This document shows, in pieces, positions 36,431 to 46,223 of a stretch of 64,000 nt of DNA. The stretch comes from Candidatus Dietzia intestinipullorum (GTDB taxonomy: Bacteria; Actinomycetota; Actinomycetes; Mycobacteriales; Mycobacteriaceae). The position numbers and the translations under genes were made by a program. Position 1 is the stretch's first letter; every line of letters starts with the position of its first letter. The DNA is taken from contig DWWP01000010.1 in NCBI GenBank assembly GCA_019119635.1, forward strand, positions 49,614 through 113,613, given 5' to 3'. Below the pieces are notes generated by a model. It had not been told where the DNA came from. It did no database searches and saw nothing but the letters and a program-made list of their open reading frames with translations.

Positions 36431-37843
36431 TCAGTCCCTCCGGTCGGCGAGTGACCACTTCTGGCCATCCGCGGTGTCGGCCACCTCGATGCCCGCCGCG
36501 ACCAGTCGGTCCCGGATGGCGTCGGCGGTGGCGAAGTCCTTGCTCCGGCGCGCGGTGCTGCGCGCCTCCAGCTCGGCGTGCACGAGTGCGTCGAGCGCCT
36601 CCGCCGTGGCGTCCTCCGCCGCCCCGGCCGTCCGCCAGTGCTCGGCCAGCGGGTCGACCCCCAGCACGGCCGCCATCGCGCGGACCGTCGACGCGGCCTC
36701 CCGCGCCGCCTCGCGGTCGCCGCCCGAGAGCGCGGTGTTGCCGGCCCGTACCGTGCCGTGGATCACGGCCAGGGCGGCGGGCACCCCGAGGTCGTCGTCC
36801 ATCGCGGCGGCGAAACCGTCGGTCCACGTCCCCACCGGCACCTCACCGTCCTCGGCGACGCGGTGGACGAAGGCCTCGATGCGCCGGTAGCCGGCGGCCG
36901 CCTCCTGCAGTGCCTCGGGCGAGTACTCGAGCATCGAGCGGTAGTGCGCACTGCCCAGGTAGTAGCGCAGCTCCACCGGCCGCACCTGCGTGAGCACGTT
37001 GGGCACGCTGAGCACGTTGCCCAGCGACTTGCTCATCTTGTCGCCGGCCATGGTGACCCAGCCGTTGTGCAGCCAATAGCGGGCGAACCCGTCGCCGGCG
37101 GCGTGGGCCTGCGCCACCTCGTTCTCGTGGTGCGGGAACCGCAGGTCCAGGCCGCCGCCGTGGATGTCGAAGGTGCCGCCGAGGTACCAGGTGGCCATGG
37201 CCGAGCACTCGAGGTGCCAGCCGGGGCGGCCGTCGCCCCACGGGGTGGGCCAGCTGGGCTCGCCCGGCTTGGCGGCCTTCCACAGGGCGAAGTCGCGGGG
37301 GTCCCGCTTGCCGCGCAGGTCCGCCGACTCGCCCTGGTCCACGTCCTCGGGCCGGTTGCCGGACAGGTGCCCGTAGTCGCCGTCGGGATCGCGGGACCAG
37401 GCCGCCACGTCGAAGTAGACGCTGCCCTCGGCCGAGTAGGCGAAGCCGCGCTCGATCAGCCGCTCCATGTACTCGATCATCTGCGTGACGTGGCCCGTCG
37501 CGCGCGGCTCGGTGGACGGCGGCAGCACCCCGAGCGCGTCGTAGGCGTCGGTGAACGCGCGCTCGTGCGTGGCGACCCACTCCCACCACGGGCGGCCGTT
37601 CTCGGCGGCCTTGGTGAGGATCTTGTCGTCGATATCGGTGACGTTGCGGACAAAGGCCACGTCGTACCCGGTGGCCAGGAGCCACCGCCGCAGGATGTCG
37701 AAGGCGACGCCGGAGCGCACGTGCCCGATGTGCGGGATCGCCTGCGGGGTGGCGCCACAGAGGTAGACGGACGCGTGTCCCTCCCGGACAGGGGTGAACT
37801 CCCGCAGTGCGCGGGTGGCGGTGTCATACAGGTGGAGCGTCAC
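36431..37843 (-). CDS. cysS: Cysteinyl-tRNA synthetase
   Basis: [67 protein letters not shown]. Confidence 0.95.
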   Translation of the reverse strand: MTLHLYDTATRALREFTPVREGHASVYLCGATPQAIPHIGHVRSGVAFDILRRWLLATGYDVAFVRNVTDIDDKILTKAAENGRPWWEWVATHERAFTDAYDALGVLPPSTEPRATGHVTQMIEYMERLIERGFAYSAEGSVYFDVAAWSRDPDGDYGHLSGNRPEDVDQGESADLRGKRDPRDFALWKAAKPGEPSWPTPWGDGRPGWHLECSAMATWYLGGTFDIHGGGLDLRFPHHENEVAQAHAAGDGFARYWLHNGWVTMAGDKMSKSLGNVLSVPNVLTQVRPVELRYYLGSAHYRSMLEYSPEALQEAAAGYRRIEAFVHRVAEDGEVPVGTWTDGFAAAMDDDLGVPAALAVIHGTVRAGNTALSGGDREAAREAASTVRAMAAVLGVDPLAEHWRTAGAAEDATAEALDALVHAELEARSTARRSKDFATADAIRDRLVAAGIEVADTADGQKWSLADRRD

Positions 37844-37898
37844 GGCTCCGGAGTCTACCGGGGACGCTGCCGCGGGCCGCGTCTCGTCTTCCGCGGGC

Positions 37899-38381
37899 TC
37901 AGGCGCGGTAGACCAGCGCGGTGGCGACGGCGGAGACCCCTTCGCCGCGACCGGTGAAGCCGAGCCCGTCGGTGGTGGTCGCCGACACCGAGACCGGGGC
38001 GCCGACGATCTCCGTGAGCGTCGCCTCCGCCTCGAGCCGTCGCGGCCCCATCTTGGGGCGGTTGCCCACCATCTGCACGGCGCCGTTGCCGATCGCCCAA
38101 CCGTGCCCGGCCAGCTCCGCCACGGCCTCGCGCAGCAGGCGTTCGCCGGAGACGTCGTCGTACTCACTGCGGCCGGTACCGACCAGCGCGCCGAGGTCGC
38201 CGAGCCCGGCGGCGGACAGCAGGGCGTCGACCAGGGCGTGTGCCACCACGTCGCCGTCGGAGTGCCCCTCGCAGCCGTCGGCGCCCTCGAAGTGCAGGCA
38301 CGCCATCATGCACGGTTTGCCGGGCTCGACCCGGTGGGTGTCGGTGCCGACCCCCACGCGGGGGATCACGGGCTCAGTCAT
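37899..38381 (-). CDS. ispF: 2-C-methyl-D-erythritol 2,4-cyclodiphosphate synthase
   Basis: [14 protein letters not shown]...[29 protein letters not shown]. Confidence 0.95.
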   Translation of the reverse strand: MTEPVIPRVGVGTDTHRVEPGKPCMMACLHFEGADGCEGHSDGDVVAHALVDALLSAAGLGDLGALVGTGRSEYDDVSGERLLREAVAELAGHGWAIGNGAVQMVGNRPKMGPRRLEAEATLTEIVGAPVSVSATTTDGLGFTGRGEGVSAVATALVYRA

Positions 38382-39141
38382 GCGGCTCCTCGGGGCGCGG
38401 GGGCGGCGGGTTCAGTCGGAATTCGGCGAGCATGCGGTCGTCGGCGGTGGTGATCTTGAACGACAGTGCGTGTCCCTCGACGGTGACGACGGGCTCGCCG
38501 AGCCGCTCGACCAGTCCGGCGTCGTCGGTCGCCACGTCCCCGGCCGCGTCGTAGGCGGCGAGCAGGAGGGCCGGGTCGAAGCCCTGCGGGGTCTGCACGG
38601 CGCGCAGCGCGGACCGGTCGGGCGTGCCGATCACCACGCCGTCGTCGTCGACCTCTTTGACGGTGTCGACCACCGGCAGCACGGGAACCACGGCCCCGGC
38701 GCCGGCGCGGACGGTCTCGACGACCCGGCGGGTGGGCCCGGCGGGGGCCAGGCAGCGGGCGGCGTCGTGGACCAGCAGGACGTCGTAGCCGGCGTCTCCG
38801 GCCGGTGCGGTGGACTCCAACGCCGCGAGCCCGTTGCGCACCGAGTCGGTGCGCTCGGCGCCGCCGGTGGTGACGACGACGAGGTGTCCGTCCGCCCGGA
38901 GCGGGGCCAGGAGCGACTCGGTCTCCCGGACGCGAGCGGCCGGGACCACCGCCACGACGTCGTCCACGACGCCAGAGTCCAGCAGCCCGGCGACGGCCCG
39001 CACGAGCATGCTGGTGCCGTCGATCTCGATGAACGCCTTGGGCACGCCCGCGCCGAGTCGGACCCCGGCCCCCGCCGCGGGAACGACCGCGGCCACCCGG
39101 CCCCGGGGGGCGGGGTGGCCGCGTCGGTTCCGGCGCGTCAC
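38374..39141 (-). CDS. ispD: 2-C-methyl-D-erythritol 4-phosphate cytidylyltransferase
   Basis: [51 protein letters not shown]. Confidence 0.94.
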   Translation of the reverse strand: MTRRNRRGHPAPRGRVAAVVPAAGAGVRLGAGVPKAFIEIDGTSMLVRAVAGLLDSGVVDDVVAVVPAARVRETESLLAPLRADGHLVVVTTGGAERTDSVRNGLAALESTAPAGDAGYDVLLVHDAARCLAPAGPTRRVVETVRAGAGAVVPVLPVVDTVKEVDDDGVVIGTPDRSALRAVQTPQGFDPALLLAAYDAAGDVATDDAGLVERLGEPVVTVEGHALSFKITTADDRMLAEFRLNPPPPRPEEPHD

Positions 39142-39154
39142 CAGATGCGCTGTG

Positions 39155-39655
39155 TCACGCGGGTGCCGCGGAGGCGGAGGCCAGCACCTCGTCGAGGAGT
39201 GCGTCCGCGTGGTCCTCGTCGGCCCGCTCCGCCAGCGCCAGCTCGCCCACGAGCACCTGCCGCGCCTTGGCGAGCATCCGCTTCTCGCCGGCGGACAGCC
39301 CGCGGTCGAGATCGCGACGCCACAGGTCGCGGACGACCTCGGCGACCTTGTTGATGTCGCCCGAGGCCAGCTTCTCGCCGTTGGCCTTGTAGCGACGTGA
39401 CCAGTTGGTGGGCTCCTCCGCGTGCTCGGTGCGCAGGACGTCGAAGACCTTGGCCAGCCCGGCCTCGTCGACGACGTCGCGCACTCCCACGTACTCAGCG
39501 TTCTCGGCCGGAACCTTGACCGTGAGGTCGCCCTGGGAGACCTTGAGGACCAAGTATTCCTTCTCGGTACCCTTGACCGTCCGCACCTCGATCGCCTGAA
39601 TGAGCGCAGCGCCGTGGTGCGGGTAGACGACGGTGTCGCCGACCTTGAACTCCAT
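39155..39655 (-). CDS. carD: CarD-family RNA polymerase-binding transcription factor
   Basis: [62 protein letters not shown]. Confidence 0.95.
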   Translation of the reverse strand: MEFKVGDTVVYPHHGAALIQAIEVRTVKGTEKEYLVLKVSQGDLTVKVPAENAEYVGVRDVVDEAGLAKVFDVLRTEHAEEPTNWSRRYKANGEKLASGDINKVAEVVRDLWRRDLDRGLSAGEKRMLAKARQVLVGELALAERADEDHADALLDEVLASASAAPA

Positions 39656-39851
39656 GAGTGGCTTTCCCCTTTCGACTCAGCCATCTTAGCACGCCCTCAG
39701 TCCAGGCGGTTTATGTTTGTGCAGGTCAGCAACGCGCACGTGTGAAAAGTCCACCACAACCGTCCCGCGGAGCCGACTCCGGCACCGGTCCGGACCAGCG
39801 GTGGACTAGAATGAGACCGGCCTGAGAACGACCATCCCCGAGGAGCCTGAC

Positions 39852-40421
39852 GTGACTTCACCGAACACCGGCCTGCGCCGCACCGCGCTCGTGGTCCTGG
39901 CCGTGGGGGCGACCCTCGGCGCATCCGCGTGCAGCGCGGGACAGATCTCGCAGACCGCGGATCAGGTGGCGGCCGTCGACGGTGGACAGGGCACGTCCGG
40001 CGACATGTCCGTCAACGACCTCCGGGTGGTGCTCCCCGGGTCCGGCGAGGGCGAGGCCCGGGTCGGCTTCACCATCTCCCACAACGGATACGGCCTCGAC
40101 GAGCCGGTCTCGATCGAGCGGGTCGAGATCGACGGCGAGGAGGTGCAGTTCGGCGAGACCGCGCCGCTCGAGCGCGACTGCTCGGTGGTCGCCACGACCG
40201 AGGAGTCCGAGGCGCCGCCCGCCGAGGGCGTCTGCATCGAGCACGTCACGGCCACCCTGCCCTCGGCCGACGACCTGACCATCGCGCAGTCCGCCCCGGC
40301 CACCGTGTCGTTCTCCTCGGGCGACGTCATCGAGACCTCGGCCGGCGTCATCGCCGAGCCCACCGGGTCCGGCGACTTCACCCGCCCGGCCGCCCCCACC
40401 AACCCGGAAGAGGGGCACTGA
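39852..40421 (+). CDS. Secreted lipoprotein, LpqE-like by position
   Basis: GASACSAG lipobox; divergent from carD as Rv3584 lpqE is in M. tuberculosis. Confidence 0.65.
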   Translation: MTSPNTGLRRTALVVLAVGATLGASACSAGQISQTADQVAAVDGGQGTSGDMSVNDLRVVLPGSGEGEARVGFTISHNGYGLDEPVSIERVEIDGEEVQFGETAPLERDCSVVATTEESEAPPAEGVCIEHVTATLPSADDLTIAQSAPATVSFSSGDVIETSAGVIAEPTGSGDFTRPAAPTNPEEGH

Positions 40422-40473
40422 GTCGGCCACCCACCCCGGCCGCACGCCGGACACCTCCCCCGCGGGGGCCGCG

Positions 40474-41547
40474 ATGCGCGACGTCCTGCGCCGCCTGGCC
40501 CCGGGCACACCCCTGCGTGAGGCCCTCGACCGCATCCGGCGCAGCGGCAGCGGCGGACTGATCGTGCTGGGACACGACCCCGCGGTCCGTGCCATCTGCG
40601 ACGGCGGGGTCGACCTCGACGTCGAGTTCGGCCCGGCGCTCCTGCGCGAGCTCAGCAAGATGGACGGCGCCGTGGTGCTGTCCACGGACGGCACGCGGAT
40701 CCGCCGGGCCAACGTCCACCTGGTCCCCGACCCCTCGCACCCCGCGGCGGAGACCGGCACGCGCCACCGCGCCGCCGAACGCACCTCCCTGCACGCCGGG
40801 GTCCCGACCGTCGCGGTCTCGGCGTCCATGACCACGGTGACCGTGTACTGCGCCGGGCTCTCCCGCGTCCTCGTCGACCCCGTGGTCCTGCTCGCGCGCG
40901 CCGACCAGTCACTGTCCACGCTGGAACGCCAAGGGGCCCGCACCGCCCGGGCCCGCGCACACCTCGACCGCGCGGAGATCGGCGGGTACGCCACCGTCCG
41001 GGACGTGGTGACGCTGACGCAACGGATGCTGCGCCTGGAGCGGCTCGGCACCGAGCTCGCCGACCTCGCCGAGGAGATGGGCGAGTACGGGCGCCAGACC
41101 TCACTCCAGCTGGACGAGCTGCTCTCGGACACGTCGGAGGAGCTGCGCCGCCTCGTCCTCGACCACCTGCTGGACCCCGCGGCTGCGCATGCCCCGCCCG
41201 TCCCGACGACCGACCGGGTCGACGCGGCCCTGGCCCGGCTCGACGCCCTCTCCGACGCGGACCTGCTGCTGCCGGGGCCGGTCGCCCGCTGCCTGGGCCT
41301 GCCCGCGGAGCCCGAGGATCTCGACGGTCAGGTGACGGCGCGCGGCTACCGACTGCTGGCGCACATCCCGCGGCTGCGGCCCGGGCAGATCACCGCACTC
41401 GTGGAACGCTTCGGCACCGTGCCGGCGCTGCTGGCGGCCGAGAAGTCCGACTTCGCCGATGTCGAGACCGTCGGCGCCTTGTGGTCCCGCCACGTGCGGC
41501 AGTGGCTGTCGCGCCTGCAGTCCGGCGCGCTCGACGAGATCCGCTGA
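40474..41547 (+). CDS. disA: DNA integrity scanning diadenylate cyclase
   Basis: DAC domain DGAVVLSTDGTRIRRANVHLVPD and TRHRAAERTSLHAGVPTVAVSASMTTVTVYCAG; C-terminal HhH region. Confidence 0.93.
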   Translation: MRDVLRRLAPGTPLREALDRIRRSGSGGLIVLGHDPAVRAICDGGVDLDVEFGPALLRELSKMDGAVVLSTDGTRIRRANVHLVPDPSHPAAETGTRHRAAERTSLHAGVPTVAVSASMTTVTVYCAGLSRVLVDPVVLLARADQSLSTLERQGARTARARAHLDRAEIGGYATVRDVVTLTQRMLRLERLGTELADLAEEMGEYGRQTSLQLDELLSDTSEELRRLVLDHLLDPAAAHAPPVPTTDRVDAALARLDALSDADLLLPGPVARCLGLPAEPEDLDGQVTARGYRLLAHIPRLRPGQITALVERFGTVPALLAAEKSDFADVETVGALWSRHVRQWLSRLQSGALDEIR

Positions 41548-41573
41548 CGGGCGGGGCGCGCCGGGCGGACGGG

Positions 41574-42218
41574 TCAGGCGGGCTCGACCACGTTGAAGGT
41601 GGCCGCGGGGCTGAACACGTTCCCGGCCAGGGCGTACACCTGGTACGCGCCCACCTCGACCGGGGTGCGGTCCGCCTCGGAGCAGGCCCCCTCGGCGGAC
41701 TGGCGGCCGGTCCAGTCGATCTGTCGCGCCTCGGGCTCGTCCGGCTGCAGCTCGACCTCGTCCTCGCCGCGCGGCGTGGTGCAGTCGATGCTCGACCAGA
41801 CCTTGACGTTGGTGTCGAGGCGGTAGACCTCGAAGGACAGCGGGGCCTCCGAGAGGTCGACGTCGCACGTCGTGTCCGAGGTGTTGAGGATGTTGACGAA
41901 GAACCGGACGGACTCGCCCTGTGGGACGTTGGGCTCCGACGGCCACACCTGCAGCTGCAGGTCCGAGTCCGCGCAGCGGCCCCGTGAGGCGCCGGGCTCC
42001 TCGGAGGTGGTCTCGTCCGTGGTGGTCTCCGACGTCGTGGTCTCGGGCGCGGCGCTCGGGTCGCCGCCGGCCGTCTCCTGCGTGTCCGTACCGGAGTCCC
42101 GCGAGGCGAGGAACAGGGCGAGCACCACCGCGAGGACGGCGACTACCGCGACGGCGGCAGCGGCGACGCGGCGCCGCACATACACCTCACGTGGAAGGGA
42201 ACCCTGGGGATCGTGCAC
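41574..42218 (-). CDS. Membrane-anchored hypothetical protein (position of Rv3587c)
   Basis: One N-terminal TM helix (VAAAAVAVVAVLAVVLALFLA), Thr/Ser-rich linker, extracellular domain. Confidence 0.7.
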   Translation of the reverse strand: MHDPQGSLPREVYVRRRVAAAAVAVVAVLAVVLALFLASRDSGTDTQETAGGDPSAAPETTTSETTTDETTSEEPGASRGRCADSDLQLQVWPSEPNVPQGESVRFFVNILNTSDTTCDVDLSEAPLSFEVYRLDTNVKVWSSIDCTTPRGEDEVELQPDEPEARQIDWTGRQSAEGACSEADRTPVEVGAYQVYALAGNVFSPAATFNVVEPA

Positions 42219-42290
42219 GGGACCAACTCTAGAGCCGTCCCGGCCCCGGACGTACCGCGCCGTCACGGCGTGTCCGCAGACCGGGGGCTC

Positions 42291-42944
42291 CTACACCGCG
42301 ACCATCTCCTCGCCGGGGCCGTGCGGGACGTCCTCGACGTCGCCGATCACGCTGCGCAGATACGCGCGCCCGTCGTTGAGCTTGTACGTCACGCCGACGA
42401 TCGCGAGCTCACCCGAGGCGACCCGGTCGCTGATGATCTTGGACCGCTGCTCCAGCAGCTCGCCGGTCTCCAGGATGTGGCGGGCCTCGAAGTCGTCGGT
42501 GGTCTTGAGCCCCTCGCGACGCCCGTTGAGGATCGAGGGCGAGACCTTCTCCACGACGTCCCGGAGGAACCCGGGCGGGACCTCGCCGGTCTTGAGCGCC
42601 TCGACCGCCGCGGCGACGCCGCCGCAGCTGTCGTGTCCCAGGACCACGATCAGCGGCGTGTTGAGCAGGTGCACGGCGTACTCGATCGAGCCGAGCACGG
42701 CGGTGTCGATGATGTGCCCGGCGGTGCGGATCACAAACAGGTCGCCGAGTCCCTGATCGAAGATGATCTCGGCGGCCACCCGCGAGTCCGAGCAGCCGAA
42801 CAGCACGGCCTTGGGGTGCTGCGCGGCGACGAGGTCCTCCCGGCGCTGGGTATTCTGGCTGGGATGACGCATCTCCCCCTCGACGAACCGGTGATTGCCG
42901 TCGCGGAGCGAAGCCCAGGCGCTGATCGGGTTGGTATGAGGCAT
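42291..42944 (-). CDS. can: Beta-class carbonic anhydrase
   Basis: VLFGCSDSRVAAEIIFDQGLGDLFVIRTAGH; VVLGHDSCGGV. Confidence 0.95.
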   Translation of the reverse strand: MPHTNPISAWASLRDGNHRFVEGEMRHPSQNTQRREDLVAAQHPKAVLFGCSDSRVAAEIIFDQGLGDLFVIRTAGHIIDTAVLGSIEYAVHLLNTPLIVVLGHDSCGGVAAAVEALKTGEVPPGFLRDVVEKVSPSILNGRREGLKTTDDFEARHILETGELLEQRSKIISDRVASGELAIVGVTYKLNDGRAYLRSVIGDVEDVPHGPGEEMVAV

Positions 42945-42952
42945 GGCTCATA

Positions 42953-43867
42953 TTGTGCACCCGCGGCCGTGGGGGCCGAGCATTGACCTCCACCGCGGCC
43001 CACGGCATCGACTCCCCCGCCCTCCTGTCCTGGTTCGACCGCGCCGGGCGGCCCCTCCCGTGGCGTGGGGAGGGCGTCAGCGCCTGGGAGATCCTGCTCT
43101 GCGAGGTGATGAGCCAGCAGACGCCGGTCGCCCGCGTGGAGCCCGTGTGGCGGGCGTGGCTCGAGCGCTGGCCCGGGCCGGCCGAGCTCGCCGCCGCGTC
43201 CCCGGGCGAGGTGATCCGGATGTGGGGCAAGCTCGGCTACCCCCGCCGGGCGCTGCGGCTGCAGGAGTGCGCCCTCGTCGTCGTCGACCGTTTCGGCGGC
43301 GAGGTCCCCACCGGGGTCGACGACCTCCTCTCCCTACCCGGGGTCGGCGACTACACCGCCCGGGCCGTGGCGTGCTTCGCGCACGGGCAGGCCGTCCCGG
43401 TGGTCGACACCAACGTGCGGCGGGTGGTCGCCCGGGCGGTCAACGGCGTGGCCGAGGCGGGCCCGCCGTCCAACCGTCGCGACCTCGCCGCCGTAGAGGC
43501 TCTCCTGCCGGCGCGGCGGGCGGAGGCGGTCGCGTTCTCCGTGGCGATCATGGAGCTGGGTGCGCTCGTGTGCACCGCGCGGTCGCCGCGATGCGACGAC
43601 TGCCCGCTGGCCGCCTCGTGCGCGTGGGTGGCCGCCGGGAAGCCCGAGTGGGACGGGCCGCGGCGCAGGGCCCAGACCTACGCCGGCACCGACCGTCAGG
43701 TCCGCGGGATGCTGCTGGACGTGTTGCGCGACGGCGACGGCACCGCGACGGCCTCGCGGCTGGACGCCGTCTGGCCCGACGAGGTGCAGCGGGCGAGGGC
43801 GCTGGCCTCACTTGTCGACGACGGGCTGGTGGTGCGGGTCGACGAGGGATATTCGCTGCCGGGGTGA
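42953..43867 (+). CDS. mutY: A/G-specific adenine glycosylase
   Basis: HhH-GPD: EVMSQQTPVARVEPVWRAWLERWP, LPGVGDYTARAVACFA, VVDTNVRRVVAR; CTARSPRCDDCPLAASC 4Fe-4S loop. The true start may be TTG 42983. Confidence 0.92.
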   Translation: MCTRGRGGRALTSTAAHGIDSPALLSWFDRAGRPLPWRGEGVSAWEILLCEVMSQQTPVARVEPVWRAWLERWPGPAELAAASPGEVIRMWGKLGYPRRALRLQECALVVVDRFGGEVPTGVDDLLSLPGVGDYTARAVACFAHGQAVPVVDTNVRRVVARAVNGVAEAGPPSNRRDLAAVEALLPARRAEAVAFSVAIMELGALVCTARSPRCDDCPLAASCAWVAAGKPEWDGPRRRAQTYAGTDRQVRGMLLDVLRDGDGTATASRLDAVWPDEVQRARALASLVDDGLVVRVDEGYSLPG

Positions 43868-43931
43868 ACAGAACGGCCGGAACGGGCTGCCGGCGTTGAC
43901 GGACGCACCCGAGGACTCATAGCGTCGAACC

Positions 43932-45203
43932 ATGGGCCCCGTCCGAACAGCAGTCCGCCGGTCGGGCTGTGGCCTGATGGCCACCGCGCTCCTGCTCACG
44001 GGCTGCGCCGGATCGGCGGACGGACCGGACTCGGAAGTGGAGCATCAACCGGTGGCACTGGACGAGGCTCGCGCGGTGGACGACGCGGTGGCCGCGACGA
44101 CCGAACTGGGAACGCGGCTACTCGACTGGTCACAGTCCGGGCACGGCGAGCCGGAGAACTCGATCATCTCGCCGGCGTCGGTCGCCGTCATGCTGGCGAT
44201 GCTCGCGGAGGGTGCCGAGGGTCCGGCGGCCGACGAGCTCGACGTGGCGCTCGGAGCGTCCGGACAGGACCGGACCCAGGCCTACAGCGCGCTGCAGGCC
44301 GCGGTGCTCGGCTACGACGACGACCCGTCACTGATCCAGGGCGAGGAACTCCCCGAGCGTCCGCTACTCCACCTGGCCAACCACATCGCGGTCGATGACG
44401 ACGCAGAGGTCGGGCAGCCGTTCCTCGACGCCCTCGCGCGGAGCTTCAGCGCGGACACGTCCCAGATCGACCTCGCCGGGGACTCCCGGAGACTGGACGA
44501 GTGGGTCTCCGAGCACACCGGTGGGCTCATCGACAGGTCCGCGATCGAGCCCGGCCCGGGTCTCGAGTTCGTTCTCCAGAATGCGGTCCTCCTGGCCGCA
44601 CGGTGGCAGCACCAGTTCGCCGCATCGGAGACCCGACCGCGCGACTTCCACGGCCCCGGTGGCGCCACCACCCAAGTCGACTTCATGCACCAGGACATCA
44701 CGGCGACCTACTCGAACGCCGACGGGACCCAAGCGGTGCGACTGCCCTACACCGAGGGGTTCGCGATGGACGTGGTACTCCCCGCCGAGGGCGCACAGCC
44801 GTCCGACCTCGACCCCGGTCACTGGTCGACGTTGGACGACGACCTGGCCGCTGATCCGGCCACCGCGGTCGATCTGGCGATGCCGCGGATCGACGTCGAC
44901 ACCGACCTCCCCCTCCTCGGGGCGCTCGAAGCCATCGGGTTGGGCTCGGTCATATCGGGCGACAGCCTCGACCCGATCGCGCCCGGCACCGAGATCGGCC
45001 AGGCCGAGCACAGGGCCGTCATGACAGTCGACGAGTCGGGGACGGTCGCAGCCGCGGTCACCGAGGTCGCCGGCGTCACCTCAGCCCCGCCTCCGCCCGA
45101 GAACACCGCCCGGATGGTCGTGGACCGCCCCTTCGTGTTGCGGATCGTGCACGAGGAGACCGGCTGGCCGCTGTTCATGGGCGTCATCGCGCAACCCGCA
45201 TAG
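43932..45203 (+). CDS. Serpin-family protease inhibitor, predicted lipoprotein
   Basis: LLLTGC lipobox; NSIISPASVAVMLAMLAEGAEGPAADELDVALG; FVLQNAVLLAARWQHQFAASETRPRDFHGPGG; AEHRAVMTVDESGTVAAAVTEVAGV hinge; VDRPFVLRIVHEETGWPLFMGVI. Confidence 0.9.
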   Translation: MGPVRTAVRRSGCGLMATALLLTGCAGSADGPDSEVEHQPVALDEARAVDDAVAATTELGTRLLDWSQSGHGEPENSIISPASVAVMLAMLAEGAEGPAADELDVALGASGQDRTQAYSALQAAVLGYDDDPSLIQGEELPERPLLHLANHIAVDDDAEVGQPFLDALARSFSADTSQIDLAGDSRRLDEWVSEHTGGLIDRSAIEPGPGLEFVLQNAVLLAARWQHQFAASETRPRDFHGPGGATTQVDFMHQDITATYSNADGTQAVRLPYTEGFAMDVVLPAEGAQPSDLDPGHWSTLDDDLAADPATAVDLAMPRIDVDTDLPLLGALEAIGLGSVISGDSLDPIAPGTEIGQAEHRAVMTVDESGTVAAAVTEVAGVTSAPPPPENTARMVVDRPFVLRIVHEETGWPLFMGVIAQPA

Positions 45204-45267
45204 CCCGCCCGGCCCCTGCCCGGGCCGGGCGATGTGCCCCGCGAATCCTGAGGGTAGGCTCGCCTAC

Positions 45268-45576
45268 ATGGCAGTCGTCAAGATCAACGCCCTCAATATC
45301 CCGCCGCAGGCCGGGCCCGAGCTCGAGCGTCGCTTCTCCGAGCGCGCGCACACCGTCGAGCATTCCCCGGGCTTCCTCGGCTTCCAGCTGCTCCGTCCCA
45401 CCGCGGGCGAGGAGCGGTACTTCGTGGTGACCACGTGGGAGGACGAGGAGTCCTTCGCGGCATGGCGCGACGGGGACGCCCGGGCGGCCCATAAGGGTGA
45501 GCACGGCAAGCCCGTCGCCGAGGGCGCCAACCTCCTCGAGTTCGATGTCGTCATGGACGTCAAGCCCGCCGGCTGA
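45268..45576 (+). CDS. mhuD: Heme-degrading monooxygenase MhuD-like
   Basis: MAVVKINALNIPPQAGPELERRFSERAHTVEHSPGFLGFQLLRPTAGEERYFVVTTWEDEESFAAW...AAH; N7, W66 and H75 positions conserved relative to remembered Rv3592. Confidence 0.9.
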   Translation: MAVVKINALNIPPQAGPELERRFSERAHTVEHSPGFLGFQLLRPTAGEERYFVVTTWEDEESFAAWRDGDARAAHKGEHGKPVAEGANLLEFDVVMDVKPAG

Positions 45577-45607
45577 TCCCGCCCCCTAGACCACCACAGC
45601 GCCCCTC

Positions 45608-46000
45608 ATGGACCGGATCGCAGAGCAGCCGTTCGCCATCGCCTTCGGCACGCTCTTCGTGATCGTGATGCTGCGCGCCAACGCCACCTACTGGCTCGGC
45701 CGGGGCGCACTGTACGGCGGGACGCTCAGCGAGAAGCTCGCCCACCGCCTCGAGGGGCCGACCATGCAGCGGGCCCAACGCTTCTCCGCCCGCTTCGGGG
45801 TGATCGCGGTGCCGCTGTCGTTCCTCACCATCGGTATCCAGACCGCGATCAACTTCAGCGCCGGCTTCACCCGGATGCCACTCCGGCGATACCTGCCCGC
45901 CGTGGCCGTCGGCTGCGTCCTCTGGGCACTGCTCTACTCCACCGTCGGCATGGTCGGGTGGGGCGCCATCACGACACTGTGGGACCGGATCACGACCTGA
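45608..46000 (+). CDS. Small membrane protein, unknown function
   Basis: 130 aa with about three hydrophobic segments, short gap after mhuD. Confidence 0.6.
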   Translation: MDRIAEQPFAIAFGTLFVIVMLRANATYWLGRGALYGGTLSEKLAHRLEGPTMQRAQRFSARFGVIAVPLSFLTIGIQTAINFSAGFTRMPLRRYLPAVAVGCVLWALLYSTVGMVGWGAITTLWDRITT

Positions 46001-46164
46001 CGGTCGAGATCGGCAGATATTGGTCGTGCTCACTGCGGCGTCCGGCGACGCCGGCCGCGATGAGCACGACAAAAACCGCAGTACAGACGACCTTTCCCGT
46101 GCCTCCTGGGCGGGGCCGGCGGGCGGCGTGCGCGGACCAGCCAGGGCCTCGCACCGAAATGACC

Positions 46165-46200
46165 GACGGCCCCCACCTCGTGAACGAGGTGGGGGCCGTC
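46165..46200. terminator. Bidirectional intrinsic terminator-type hairpin (16-bp perfect arms, 4-nt loop)
   Basis: GACGGCCCCCACCTCG-TGAA-CGAGGTGGGGGCCGTC between convergent membrane protein and clpC. Confidence 0.88.
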
Positions 46201-46223
46201 GACTGCTTCAGCCGCGGGGCCGG

